This document shows positions 37,284 through 49,329 of a stretch of 64,000 nt of DNA, one piece after another; positions within the stretch are counted from its first letter, which is position 1, and every line of letters begins with the position of its first letter. The notes beneath the pieces were generated by a model. The model saw nothing but the letters and a program-made list of their open reading frames with translations, was not told the origin of the DNA and did not search any database. Location of the stretch: NCBI GenBank assembly GCA_022376925.1, contig JAIOJX010000032.1, forward strand, positions 203,418,939 through 203,482,938, written 5' to 3'. The translations under genes and the position numbers were made by a program. This DNA is from Tragulus kanchil (taxonomy: Eukaryota > Chordata > Mammalia > Artiodactyla > Tragulidae).

Positions 37284-38944
37284 AAAACACCAGTAAAGTC
37301 CCCCTGAGAATTAAAAGCAATAATACCTACAAATACCCTGAGTCTAACAAAGGCCCAAGAAAACCTCATTGTCCTTCTTTCCTGGGGCCTTAGGGCCATT
37401 TGTAGATTTGAACTCTTTCCAGTTCTCTCCCCTAGAGGCTCACATCATCATGAGGACAGACCAGTAACACTCCAGTGATGGGGCTGTGAACACAGTCTGC
37501 TTCAAGTATCACAATAAGGAGTTGCACTGTCATAAAGAATTTTAAGACAAATAATAGAAAGTTGGTCTGCTTTTTACTATTAACATGCCCTAAGTGATTT
37601 TAAACTATACCAGTAACAAAATATTCCTCCTTGAACAAAAAAGGAAAAACAACTTTTGTTGGTTTAAGTTCTAAACGTAAACTCAGGGTGGACCAGATCC
37701 CGACCTCACTCTCTGTATACCACGGGTAGGAATTCTACTGGTGCAGGTGCATCTGCTCCAATTTGGCTGACTTCTTAATAGGCCTGCCCATAATGCTCTG
37801 TAAGTGTTCACTGGATAATTAAAAATACATATCAGAGTCTAGTTTTTCATATGTATTGACTCACTTTGGTCTTCCACCAGTTTTAATGAATGAAACACGA
37901 TTGTTAATCTCATTTCAAGGGCAACGAGAAATCTGCCCAAGGTCACATAGTTCTGCTGTTACAGGCAGAGCTAGGATTTGAACCCAGGTTTCTAGCACCA
38001 ATTAACCACTGCACTGTATGTCAGTGCTTCAAAAGGAAAATGGAGGAGGCAGATTTCTCTTTTAGGGGGAGCTGTGAAAAGTGGAGGAAAACTCTCAGAG
38101 GCATTAAGGAAGAGGCCGTCCTAGTCTCTGTCAGAGAACACACCAGCCTCGTGCAGGGCACCCCAGCCTCCAGGATTGGGGACTCTTCCCTCTATTGGAG
38201 TCCAGAGTCCAAAAACCTTGTGCCCACAATACAGCCCCAGCATTTCCTTGCTCTCTGAGCTCAGGCAAACCACCCACCCTGGAGAGACTCCCGTCTTCCT
38301 CTCAGAATGCAGGCAGAACAGGCTTCCCAGGTGGCACTAGCGGTAAAGAACCTGCCTGCCAATCCAGGAGGCAAAACACCAGTAAAGTCCCCCTGAGAAT
38401 TAAAAGCAATAATACCTACAAATACCCTGAGTCTAACAAAGGCCCAAGAAAACCTCATTGTCCTTCTTTCCTGGGGCCTTAGGGCCATTTGTAGATTTGA
38501 ACTCTTTCCAGTTCTCTCCCCTAGAGGCTCACATCATCATGAGGACAGACCAGTAACACTCCAGTGATGGGGCTGTGAACACAGTCTGCTTCAAGTATCA
38601 CAATAAGGAGTTGCACTGTCATAAAGAATTTTAAGACAAATAATAGAAAGTTGGTCTGCTTTTTACTATTAACATGCCCTAAGTGATTTTAAACTATACC
38701 AGTAACAAAATATTCCTCCTTGAACAAAAAAGGAAAAACAACTTTTGTTGGTTTAAGTTCTAAACGTAAACTCAGGGTGGACCAGATCCCGACCTCACTC
38801 TCTGTATACCACGGGGTAGGAATTCTACTTGGTGCAGGTGCATCTGCTCCAATCATGAGTCCTCGCCTGACCCTGGGGAAGGGTAGCAAGAAGGAAGAAG
38901 CCGAGGGAGGAGGACTCTAGGGACCATAGATGAGAGCGTCCTCT

Positions 38945-39400
38945 TTTGCTGCATAGCAAATCATCCCAAAATAACATGGCTTAAAGCATCATGTTATTGC
39001 TTATGATGCTGGGCAGGGCTCAGCTTGGATGGCTCATCTCTGCTCCATGTGGTTTGTCTGGGCTTGGTCTGTGGCTGCAACGTGGCCCGAAGATACAAAA
39101 TGCCTTCCTTATATCCCTGGCGCCTCAGTGGAGATGGCAGGAACACTGCAACTTCTCTTTCTTCCTGGCCTTTCCTCTTTTAGATACTTCTCTGCACATG
39201 AGTTTTCTAACAGTATGACCCAGACCTTTTTTCTCCATTGTGGCTCAGAACTCCAAGAGAGTGAAAGCGGAAGCCCTAAGGCCTCTTTGGGCCCAGGCCC
39301 GGAACTTGTACAACCTCTCTTTGGCCACCAGTCATGGACTGGCCCAGGTTCAGTATGAGAGGGCCCATCAGAGAGGCTCAGCACCCTACCCAGAAAGGGA
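38945..39400. mobile_element. ancient interspersed repeat, family not assigned
   Basis: 'catcccaaaataacatggctt', 'gctgggcagggctcagcttgg' and 'ggcccaggcccggaacttg' belong to the same old mammalian family as 19190-19760. Confidence 0.5.
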
Positions 39401-39640
39401 CCATCTGGAAGTTGGGACTGTCCTGCATTCAGGGAGTGGCCAAGACTGGGGGACATAGTTATGCAGCTGGGGGCCCCTCTGCAGCCTTTTACAGCTTCAC
39501 CCCAGTACATAGTCCTTGGATAAGGCCTGGCCTCCCGAATCCACCCAACTCCCATGAAAACTTACCCTCAGGACTGACTGGCCCTACTGACCTGTGCTAT
39601 CAGGACAAGCCATGTGTGAATAAGTCCCCCGCAGTCCTTG

Positions 39641-41874
39641 ACCAGGCCCTCCCACCTGTCAGGTGGCCACACTGATCTTCTGGAGCAAGTCCTTTATGCA
39701 ATGAGGCAAGGGGGTGTGGAAGAAGGTCTGAGCAGGTTGGGGGGTGACATCTCCTGGTTGCCCGCGTCCCTGGATAAATGATTGCAACCTTGTCTAAAAA
39801 ATTAGAAACCCCCTCAGTCCAGGCCATTTGGGGGAGTTTTCTGTTCATTATCTTAGCTGGTTCTCTGGATGCCTTTCCTTAATCATTGCCTTCAGAGCTA
39901 ACAGCCATTACTACCGCAATGACAAGCACTGCTTCTCTGTTCTAGGCCTTGCACTGTGGACTTGGGGAACCACCTCGCTGCATGGAGGAGGCTACTGTCT
40001 GGGGGGACACTGGCGCGCCTCCATCCCCTGTGCTCTAAGCTCTTGTGTAAAGCCCATCACACAACGCCCCTCCAGCAGGCCCTCCAGCTGCTCTTGGCAT
40101 CACGCTCTCCCCTCCTCTCTGAGCAGCACCCAAGTGTGCATGTCTATTACAAGAAGGGGGAGAACAACCCAGCAGTATGTCACAGGAGTGATAATTACAT
40201 CCCCAACTCCCATCATGCCGTCTGCTGCTGACCCTTCACCCTTCCTCTCTTTTAATCACCCCCCAGCATCACTCACTCTGACAGAGCAGCAGCACAGGCC
40301 CTGTGACCTGTCAGCCCGGGGACATGACTTATAGGGCCTCGCAGGTGGACAAAGGGAAAGGAGATAGGCCACATAAATCTCCCTGGTGAATAAAAGAGAG
40401 TAATGGAGTGCGCTCTTCGGGCCTGCGCGACAGACTCCCATGGTCTTGGTATTCAGCACAGAGTTACGGTGATGAGGAGGTGGCCCCAGCTGACATGTGG
40501 GTCCCAATCAACCTTGCCAGAGCCAGCAGCCTCTACACGAGCCCCAGTGTCACGTCCACCCTGATGTCCCCCAAGAGAGACCAGGATGGGGGAGGGCAGC
40601 TGGCTCCAGGCTGCTTTATCACATCCCTGAGCAGAGGGGAAGAAGGGGAACCCACCTCTAATCAAGCAGCCCTTAGCTGGCCCCTCCTCGGCTGGGGTTC
40701 CCTGAGCAGCTTGGTTAGGAGCTTCTTCCAGGAAGAGAACAGGGAAGGAGCATCACCAGGCCCTCCCACCTGTCAGGTGGCCACACTGATCTTCTGGAGC
40801 AAGTCCTTTATGCAATGAGGCAAGGGGGTGTGGAAGAAGGTCTGAGCAGGTTGGGGGGTGACATCTCCTGGTTGCCCGCGTCCCTGGATAAATGATTGCA
40901 ACCTTGTCTAAAAAATTAGAAACCCCCTCAGTCCAGGCCATTTGGGGGAGTTTTCTGTTCATTATCTTAGCTGGTTCTCTGGATGCCTTTCCTTAATCAT
41001 TGCCTTCAGAGCTAACAGCCATTACTACCGCAATGACAAGCACTGCTTCTCTGTTCTAGGCCTTGCACTGTGGACTTGGGGAACCACCTCGCTGCATGGA
41101 GGAGGCTACTGTCTGGGGGGACACTGGCGCGCCTCCATCCCCTGTGCTCTAAGCTCTTGTGTAAAGCCCATCACACAACGCCCCTCCAGCAGGCCCTCCA
41201 GCTGCTCTTGGCATCACGCTCTCCCCTCCTCTCTGAGCAGCACCCAAGTGTGCATGTCTATTACAAGAAGGGGGAGAACAACCCAGCAGTATGTCACAGG
41301 AGTGATAATTACATCCCCAACTCCCATCATGCTGTCTGCTGCTGACCCTTCACCCTTCCTCTCTTTTAATCACCCCCCAGCATCACTCACTCTGACAGAG
41401 CAGCAGCACAGGCCCTGTGACCTGTCAGCCCGGGGACATGACTTATAGGGCCTCGCAGGTGGACAAAGGGAAAGGAGATAGGCCACATAAATCTCCCTGG
41501 TGAATAAAAGAGAGTAATGGAGTGCGCTCTTCGGGCCTGCGCGACAGACTCCCATGGTCTTGGTATTCAGCACAGAGTTACGGTGATGAGGAGGTGGCCC
41601 CAGCTGACATGTGGGTCCCAATCAACCTTGCCAGAGCCAGCAGCCTCTACACGAGCCCCAGTGTCACGTCCACCCTGATGTCCCCCAAGAGAGACCAGGA
41701 TGGGGGAGGGCAGCTGGCTCCAGGCTGCTTTATCACATCCCTGAGCAGAGGGAAGAAGGGGAACCCACCTCTAATCAAGCAGCCCTTAGCTGGCCCCTCC
41801 TCGGCTGGGGTTCCCTGAGCAGCTTGGTTAGGAGCTTCTTCCAGGAAGAGAACAGGGAAGGAGCATCACCAGGC
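39641..41874 (+). repeat. tandem direct duplication D11
   Basis: Copy A is 39641-40754 and copy B is 40755-41874, offset 1114 falling to 1113 (gagggg/gaggg). There is one C/T difference (catgccgtc/catgctgtc). The junction shares 'caccagg' microhomology, with no filler. Confidence 0.95.
40165..40520. promoter_or_regulatory. candidate conserved non-coding element
   Basis: Repeat-free block with 'ggagtgataattacatcc', 'ctttcctcttttaatcacc'-type text and 'gtgaataaaagagagtaatgg', flanked by CpG-bearing sequence. Open frames across it lack recognisable protein similarity. Repeated at about 41279-41634. Confidence 0.35.
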
Positions 41875-43872
41875 CTGGAGCTCTCTCCAGTTCTAGGGAG
41901 AGCCTGGAGAGGTGCCCTTACCCAGGAAGAGGTCCCCTGGACAGAGAACATTGACAGAGTGGCTTTGCAGGTTGTGTACAGGAACCATCAGGATCCTTCC
42001 ACGTTTCACTAATTAGCACTAATTAGTCCTCTTAAGGCATCTGAGAAGGAATGAGTACCCCCTGGCCTGGAACGCTGAGCTGGGCAGGAATGTCTCCTTC
42101 CACGAAACTTCAAGTGGGAATGAGTTACCAATTCTGAAACTCATTCATTAAGACAGCAGCTGCCACCCAAGGCCTTCTTCACCTGTTCATTTAGCTGTGG
42201 GGCTGCAAGCTGGGGCCCATAAGACAAACATGGCCCATGGGTGTCTTTCATTTGGTCTGGAGTTGTCTTATCAAATTAGACTTTGCAGTTCTTCCGACAG
42301 GACTGGGTCCCTGCAGTCCACACTGCACAGAAACCTGTCATCACACTTCATCCTGGTTCCAGTTGTCTACATCATCTGCCTCTTCCCTATAGACAACGTG
42401 ACCCAAAGGAACCCCCTGTGGCCCAGGCCTGGCTCCTAGATGGCTCCACTCAGACCTTCCATCCTTCTTGCAGACTATTTCCACATCACCTCCTACATCG
42501 GTTCACTCCACCAGCACATTAACTTCCTTGAACCTTTTCATGCTTTTACTGCATCTGAGTACCAGAATAACTCCTGAGACAGCCGATAGCATCATACCCA
42601 TTTGGATAGATGGAGAACATGGGTCACAGGGATAATTGGTTTGCTTTGGGCCACACGACTGGTCAATGAAAGACAGAGGAGGACTCAGAGATTCTGATTC
42701 CAAATGTCTTTTTCCACCAGACACGTAATTCTACGAAATCATCACCCTCACCTTGCCAGCAGCCTCTACACGAGCCCCAGTGTCACGTCCACCCTGATGT
42801 CCCCCAAGAGAGACCAGGATGGGGGAGGGCAGCTGGCTCCAGGCTGCTTTATCACATCCCTGAGCAGAGGGGAAGAAGGGGAACCCACCTCTAATCAAGC
42901 AGCCCTTAGCTGGCCCCTCCTCGGCTGGGGTTCCCTGAGCAGCTTGGTTAGGAGCTTCTTCCAGGAAGAGAACAGGGAAGGAGCATCACCAGGCCTGGAG
43001 CTCTCTCCAGTTCTAGGGAGAGCCTGGAGAGGTGCCCTTACCCAGGAAGAGGTCCCCTGGACAGAGAACATTGACAGAGTGGCTTTGCAGGTTGTGTACA
43101 GGAACCATCAGGATCCTTCCACGTTTCACTAATTAGCACTAATTAGTCCTCTTAAGGCATCTGAGAAGGAATGAGTACCCCCTGGCCTGGAACGCTGAGC
43201 TGGGCAGGAATGTCTCCTTCCACGAAACTTCAAGTGGGAATGAGTTACCAATTCTGAAACTCATTCATTAAGACAGCAGCTGCCACCCAAGGCCTTCTTC
43301 ACCTGTTCATTTAGCTGTGGGGCTGCAAGCTGGGGCCCATAAGACAAACATGGCCCATGGGTGTCTTTCATTTGGTCTGGAGTTGTCTTATCAAATTAGA
43401 CTTTGCAGTTCTTCCGACAGGACTGGGTCCCTGCAGTCCACACTGCACAGAAACCTGTCATCACACTTCATCCTGGTTCCAGTTGTCTACATCATCTGCC
43501 TCTTCCCTATAGACAACGTGACCCAAAGGAACCCCCTGTGGCCCAGGCCTGGCTCCTAGATGGCTCCACTCAGACCTTCCATCCTTCTTGCAGACTATTT
43601 CCACATCACCTCCTACATCGGTTCACTCCACCAGCACATTAACTTCCTTGAACCTTTTCATGCTTTTACTGCATCTGAGTACCAGAATAACTCCTGAGAC
43701 AGCCGATAGCATCATACCCATTTGGATAGATGGAGAACATGGGTCACAGGGATAATTGGTTTGCTTTGGGCCACACGACTGGTCAATGAAAGACAGAGGA
43801 GGACTCAGAGATTCTGATTCCAAATGTCTTTTTCCACCAGACACGTAATTCTACGAAATCATCACCCTCACC
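41636..43872 (+). repeat. tandem direct duplication D12, chained to D11
   Basis: Copy A is 41636-42754 and copy B is 42755-43872, offset 1119-1120. The first 240 bases of unit A lie within D11 copy B, so this stretch appears three times (about 40522, 41636 and 42755). The G-run differs: gagggg, gaggg, gagggg. Confidence 0.95.
41990..42180. promoter_or_regulatory. candidate regulatory element with paired homeodomain palindromes
   Basis: Two ctaattag palindromes at 42009-42016 and 42019-42026 sit exactly 10 bp apart, about one helical turn, in a repeat-free block that also has 'gaaactcattcattaagac'. This looks like a cooperative homeodomain site. Repeated at about 43110-43300 by D12. Function is inferred. 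Confidence 0.4.
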
Positions 43873-44354
43873 ATACCCAACTATACACGGAGAGTTGGAT
43901 CATCATATTCCAGAGTTCAAGGGCTGTTTCGTACAATTCTTTACTTTCTGCACATACAGTCTTCATGATAACTCCAACACAGATGATCCCTCACCCCCTG
44001 CTGATACCTTCTGGGACCAAGGAACTCACCACCTCCAAGGAATGGTTTATTCCATCCTTGGGGAGGTATTTGCCTTTAGAAAATTCTGTCTTATTTTCCT
44101 GGAGCCCAAATCTGTGAGATCCCCTTACCGCCACCACTGGCCCTTCTACCGTTCTCAGATCCACGTGGAAGAGGCTCTTCCACTTGAAGGATTTGAAGAT
44201 CCTTTGTCAGGTTCAGGAGACCCCGTTGCTATGTCAGTCAGAATCAAGGAACAAAGTCCTTACCCTAAAGGGAATTTATTGACTTGTGAAACTGACGAGA
44301 TCCCGGATTAGGCGTTAGGGGACCCAAGGGTTCAAAGGGTGCTTTGAGGAGCCA
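43873..44354. other. intergenic, nothing recognised
   Basis: Unique sequence between D12 and D13. An open frame across 43895-44311 shows no domain I recognise. Confidence 0.45.
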
Positions 44355-44765
44355 GTCCCCATTTCTCAGCCCATTTTTCCTCTGTACAATGTCGTTCTTA
44401 GGCAGGTGCTCTTGATGTGGCAGCCTAAATCCCACCAATTCAGCAAATGCATTGAAAAAAGATGTCCTCTTTCCCAAGAAGTCCAGAAAAAGCCGCCGGT
44501 CTTTGGCTGAGCTTGGGTCACATGTCCACCCTTGAACCAGTCCCTGTGTTCAGAAAGTTGCACATCTCTGAAAGGTCAGACCTGGGTTATATGCTCACCT
44601 CCAAGGGCTGGCCCCTCCTAGATGACATGCCCAGTGAGGTGGTGGGGAGTCCCCTAAGGAAAATCATGGAGTACTTTCAGAACACCGGAGGATGGAGGCT
44701 GGTCCAAGACAATCTCTGCCCACTATAGTAGTCATGGTTTCAAGGCCTATCCCATCCTGATCATT

Positions 44766-44780
44766 CTCTCTCTCTCTCTG
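44766..44780. repeat. (CT)n microsatellite
   Basis: Short perfect CT run, repeated at about 45868-45882 by D13. Confidence 0.8.
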
Positions 44781-45274
44781 TACATTCTCTGGTATATTTC
44801 TTTTCTTTGTAGAGTGTAGTTCAGAGAGTAGACCCACATCTCCCGTATGTGCTATCTACTGTGAAAATTGGGTCCCAGGTCTACCCTTCCTGATTCCTGG
44901 ACCCCTCACTTTCATCAGACACGAAGGGTCACATTTGTGATCACACTGCCATTCTGGCCCCCTGTACCTGCAGGCAACTAACATAGCCAGGGCTTCCATC
45001 CCATGCACTGCCACCAACCTCCACCGTTGTTAGTACAATGGGCTTTTTAAAAACAAAAGTGTAACTCTATTCAATCAAGCTTAATAAATGAAGCCCCATC
45101 ACTGAAGCCCACTGGAATCATCTAGCCTAAGTTAACATTGCAGTCCTAAACTGTGGGCATGTGTTTTTTATTCGACTCTTAATCAAAAAAAAGCTTAATA
45201 GGGCAGAATTAAGAGCAGAGCCCTGTGGCCTGCCACTGGACACTCCACCCTATCTGATATCAGTTCAATAATTA

Positions 45275-45405
45275 GACCTTTTTATGAGAATAACAATAGC
45301 ACCAATCTCAAAAGATTGTCATGATGATTAAATGAGCTAATATTTGTAAAGCTCTTAGAACAGGTCCTAACACATGGTGAGTAATATAAAGTGTTGGTGA
45401 AACAG
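45275..45405 (+). mobile_element. MIR SINE fragment
   Basis: 'gatgattaaatgagctaatatttgtaaagctcttag' type text is the MIR 3' half. Repeated at about 46378-46507. Confidence 0.7.
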
Positions 45406-47015
45406 ACAGCTGGAACTTGATTAATCAAAAGAGATTTAAGCGGGCTTCTTTTAAAGGGTCCCCATTTCTCAGCCCATTTTCCTCTGTACAATGTCGTTCT
45501 TAGGCAGGTGCTCTTGATGTGGCAGCCTAAATCCCACCAATTCAGCAAATGCATTGAAAAAAGATGTCCTCTTTCCCAAGAAGTCCAGAAAAAGCCGCCG
45601 GTCTTTGGCTGAGCTTGGGTCACATGTCCACCCTTGAACCAGTCCCTGTGTTCAGAAAGTTGCACATCTCTGAAAGGTCAGACCTGGGTTATATGCTCAC
45701 CTCCAAGGGCTGGCCCCTCCTAGATGACATGCCCAGTGAGGTGGTGGGGAGTCCCCTAAGGAAAATCATGGAGTACTTTCAGAACACCGGAGGATGGAGG
45801 CTGGTCCAAGACAATCTCTGCCCACTATAGTAGTCATGGTTTCAAGGCCTATCCCATCCTGATCATTCTCTCTCTCTCTCTGTACATTCTCTGGTATATT
45901 TCTTTTCTTTGTAGAGTGTAGTTCAGAGAGTAGACCCACATCTCCCGTATGTGCTATCTACTGTGAAAATTGGGTCCCAGGTCTACCCTTCCTGATTCCT
46001 GGACCCCTCACTTTCATCAGACACGAAGGGTCACATTTGTGATCACACTGCCATTCTGGCCCCCTGTACCTGCAGGCAACTAACATAGCCAGGGCTTCCA
46101 TCCCATGCACTGCCACCAACCTCCACCGTTGTTAGTACAATGGGCTTTTTAAAAACAAAAGTGTAACTCTATTCAATCAAGCTTAATAAATGAAGCCCCA
46201 TCACTGAAGCCCACTGGAATCATCTAGCCTAAGTTAACATTGCAGTCCTAAACTGTGGGCATGTGTTTTTTATTCGACTCTTAATCAAAAAAAAGCTTAA
46301 TAGGGCAGAATTAAGAGCAGAGCCCTGTGGCCTGCCACTGGACACTCCACCCTATCTGATATCAGTTCAATAATTAGACCTTTTTATGAGAATAACAATA
46401 GCACCAATCTCAAAAGATTGTCATGATGATTAAATGAGCTAATATTTGTAAAGCTCTTAGAACAGGTCCTAACACATGGTGAGTAATATAAAGTGTTGGT
46501 GAAACAGACAGCTGGAACTTGATTAATCAAGAGATATGAACTGGAGCTGGGCTATTATTCAACCCCCATTTTCTGTACCAGGCCCCAAGTCTCTTGTGAT
46601 AGATTTTATCAAATGCCTTGACATACAAGAATAGATATCTCTGGCTTTCCTCTCATCAATATTATAAAATACAGAAAGTAAGGTTGGGTTGGTATAAACA
46701 ATGATGACCCCTTGTGACCCACATTCCTTTCTATGAGCTCCAAATCCATCTATCTGATACACCTATTATTCTAAAACTGGGGACTATCAATCTTTCTGAT
46801 CAAGAACGTGTGGTATCACCTATTGGAAATTTGGGACATCATGGTGTTAGTGTCTCTGATCTTAGAATCAGGCATACTCAATCAAGAAGAGTAAATTCAG
46901 TTTCCTTAAGGCCCAAAACGATAATCACAAAAGTCAGGACCCTTCCCTTGACCACTCACCAAAACAAACTAAGCAATAAAGGAAGGCACTTGTATCATTT
47001 TAAAATGCTGGGCTT

Positions 47016-47306
47016 GGGCTTCCCTGGTGGTCCAGTGGGTAAGGACACTGCCTTGTAGTGCAAGGGGTGCTGGTTAGATCCCTGGCCTGGGAAGATCCCA
47101 CGTGCCTCGGAGCGACTGGACCGATGTGTCCAATTACCGAACCGGCGCTCTGGAGTGCATGCACCCAGAGCCGGTGCTCTGCGACAACAGAGGCCACCGC
47201 GATGGGAGGCCCACATGGTCCAAAGAACAAAGATGGATGAAAATAGATAAATGAAAGACCAATGGAAGTGGCCCACCCGCCCCGCTCCCTCCCTACCCCC
47301 ACCCCC
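47016..47306 (+). mobile_element. long tRNA-derived ruminant SINE, complete
   Basis: Head 'gggcttccctggtggtccag', middle 'gaagatcccacgtgcc', GC-rich 3' end. A 14-nt target-site duplication aaaatgctgggctt lies at 47002-47015 and 47307-47320. Repeated at 48106-48393. Confidence 0.9.
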
Positions 47307-47315
47307 AAAATGCTG

Positions 47316-47468
47316 GGCTTCCTTGGTGGTCCAATGGCTAAATCTCCATGATCCCAATGCAGGGGGCCTGGGCTCAATTCCTGGTCAGGGAACCAGATCT
47401 CGCATGTTTCAACTAAGAGTTCACAAGCTGCAACTAAGATCCTGTGCAGCCAAAATAAATAATTCTTT
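47316..47468 (+). mobile_element. short CHR-type SINE, adjacent insertion
   Basis: Head 'ggcttccttggtggtccaatgg', a tRNA-like box 'ctgggctcaattcctgg' and A-rich tail. It lies directly after the first SINE and is followed by a third aaaatgctg at 47469-47477, so both insertions used the same target. Repeated at about 48402-48555. Confidence 0.85.
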
Positions 47469-48915
47469 AAAATGCTGTGATCTGCAAGTAACAGAACACA
47501 TAGACATCATACTTAATTGTAAAGATTGGTATAACATAGCAAGAAGTTCAAAGGTGGCAGGTCTTAGGATTGGTTTAGCAGCTTAACCATGTATTGAGAA
47601 CTTAGACTTTCTGTTTTGGTTCTGCCATCCCTAGCTTTTGGTTTGTGCCTCATAGTTATAAGATTACTGCTGCAGCTCCAGACAGCATGACCTTCAAAGA
47701 GGCACAAAGAAAGAGGATTCTCTTCCTTTTCCTATGGGGTAACAAAACGCATTATCTAGAAGTCCCTAGTGCACTTCTCCCTTGTACATCCTTAGCCAGA
47801 AGAAGCTTACATGGCTTCCCTTGCTACATGCCAATCCATCTATCTGATACACCTATTATTCTAAAACTGGGGACTATCAATCTTTCTGATCAAGAACGTG
47901 TGGTATCACCTATTGGAAATTTGGGACATCATGGTGTTAGTGTCTCTGATCTTAGAATCAGGCATACTCAATCAAGAAGAGTAAATTCAGTTTCCTTAAG
48001 GCCCAAAACGATAATCACAAAAGTCAGGACCCTTCCCTTGACCACTCACCAAAACAAACTAAGCAATAAAGGAAGGCACTTGTATCATTTTAAAATGCTG
48101 GGCTTGGGCTTCCCTGGTGGTCCAGTGGGTAAGGACACTGCCTTGTAGTGCAAGGGGTGCTGGTTAGATCCCTGGCCTGGGAAGATCCCACGTGCCTCGG
48201 AGCGACTGGACCGATGTGTCCAATTACCGAACCGGCGCTCTGGAGTGCATGCACCCAGAGCCGGTGCTCATGGACAACAGAGGCCACGCGATGGGAGGCC
48301 CACATGGTCCAAAGAACAAAGATGGATGAAAATAGATAAATGAAAGACCAATGGAAGTGGCCCACCCGCCCGCTCCTCCCTACCCCCACCCCCAAAATGC
48401 TGGGCTTCTTTGGTGGTCCAATGGCTAAATCTCCATGATCCCAATGCAGGGGGCCTGGGCTCAATTCCTGGTCAGGGAACCAGATCTCGCATGTTTCAAC
48501 TAAGAGTTCACAAGCTGCAACTAAGATCCTGTGCAGCCAAAATAAATAATTCTTTAAAATGCTGTGATCTGCAAGTAACAGAACACATAGACATCATACT
48601 TAATTGTAAAGATTGGTATAACATAGCAAGAAGTTCAAAGGTGGCAGGTCTTAGGATTGGTTTAGCAGCTTAACCATGTATTGAGAACTTAGACTTTCTG
48701 TTTTGGTTCTGCCATCCCTAGCTTTTGGTTTGTGCCTCATAGTTATAAGATTACTGCTGCAGCTCCAGACAGCATGACCTTCAAAGAGGCACAAAGAAAG
48801 AGGATTCTCTTCCTTTTCCTATGGGGTAACAAAACGCATTATCTAGAAGTCCCTAGTGCACTTCTCCCTTGTACATCCTTAGCCAGAAGAAGCTTACATG
48901 GCTTCCCCTTGCTAC

Positions 48916-49329
48916 AAGTGAGTCTAGGAACAAGAGTAACTATATTTACAGTGAGTGATGGCAAGGAGTAAGTGGGTTAGGAATGGCTGCTGGGTAGCCA
49001 CAAATAAGGCCTACCATGATTTCCTTAGCAAGATGGTAGTCCTATGTATCTACCACGCACACACACCTCAGCCCAGATGTTAACACTAGAAGCAACCTTC
49101 AGTTCATCTTGTCCAACTTCTTCATTTGGCTATGATAAATAAGAAGCCCAAAGAGGGAAAGACTTGCCCACCGTCACACAGCTAGCTAGTAACTAGTTAG
49201 TAGCTGAAGTGTTTACATCCATAAATGAGGATAATAGTGTTTTAGTCAAGGCTAGGCTCTCTCTCCGAAGAGGCAGAGAGTGTTTAATTTTAAGGTTCAT
49301 GTAATCGTGAGGGATGGCAAGTCTGAAAT
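48916..49329. other. intergenic with a MIR fragment
   Basis: 'gacttgcccaccgtcacacagctagc' near 49165-49190 is a reverse-orientation MIR piece (about 49090-49205). Otherwise unique. Confidence 0.6.

Larger units (their letters stand above)
36682..38853 (+). repeat. tandem direct duplication D10
   Basis: Copy A is 36682-37762 and copy B is 37772-38853, offset 1090, then 1089, then 1091. Indels fall in homopolymers (ggttttt/gtttttc; cgggtagg/cggggtagg; tactgg/tacttgg). The filler is 9 nt (ttggctgac). Confidence 0.95.
44355..46530 (+). repeat. tandem direct duplication D13
   Basis: Copy A is 44355-45428 and copy B is 45458-46530, offset 1103 falling to 1102 (ccattttt/ccatttt). The filler of about 29 nt (45429-45457) is not found intact elsewhere. 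The unit includes a (CT)n run and a MIR fragment. Confidence 0.95.
46743..48915 (+). repeat. tandem direct duplication D14
   Basis: Copy A is 46743-47827 and copy B is 47833-48915, offset 1090 falling to about 1086 through indels in C-rich SINE sequence (cgccccgctccctccc versus cgcccgctcctccc) and ctctgcg/ctcatgg. The filler is about 5 nt. Confidence 0.95.

Noticed and set aside
39828..40334. A 168-codon plus-strand open frame, seen again at 40942-41448
   Set aside because: The repetition comes from duplication D11. It overlaps other open frames, has no splice or start context and no known protein match I recognise.
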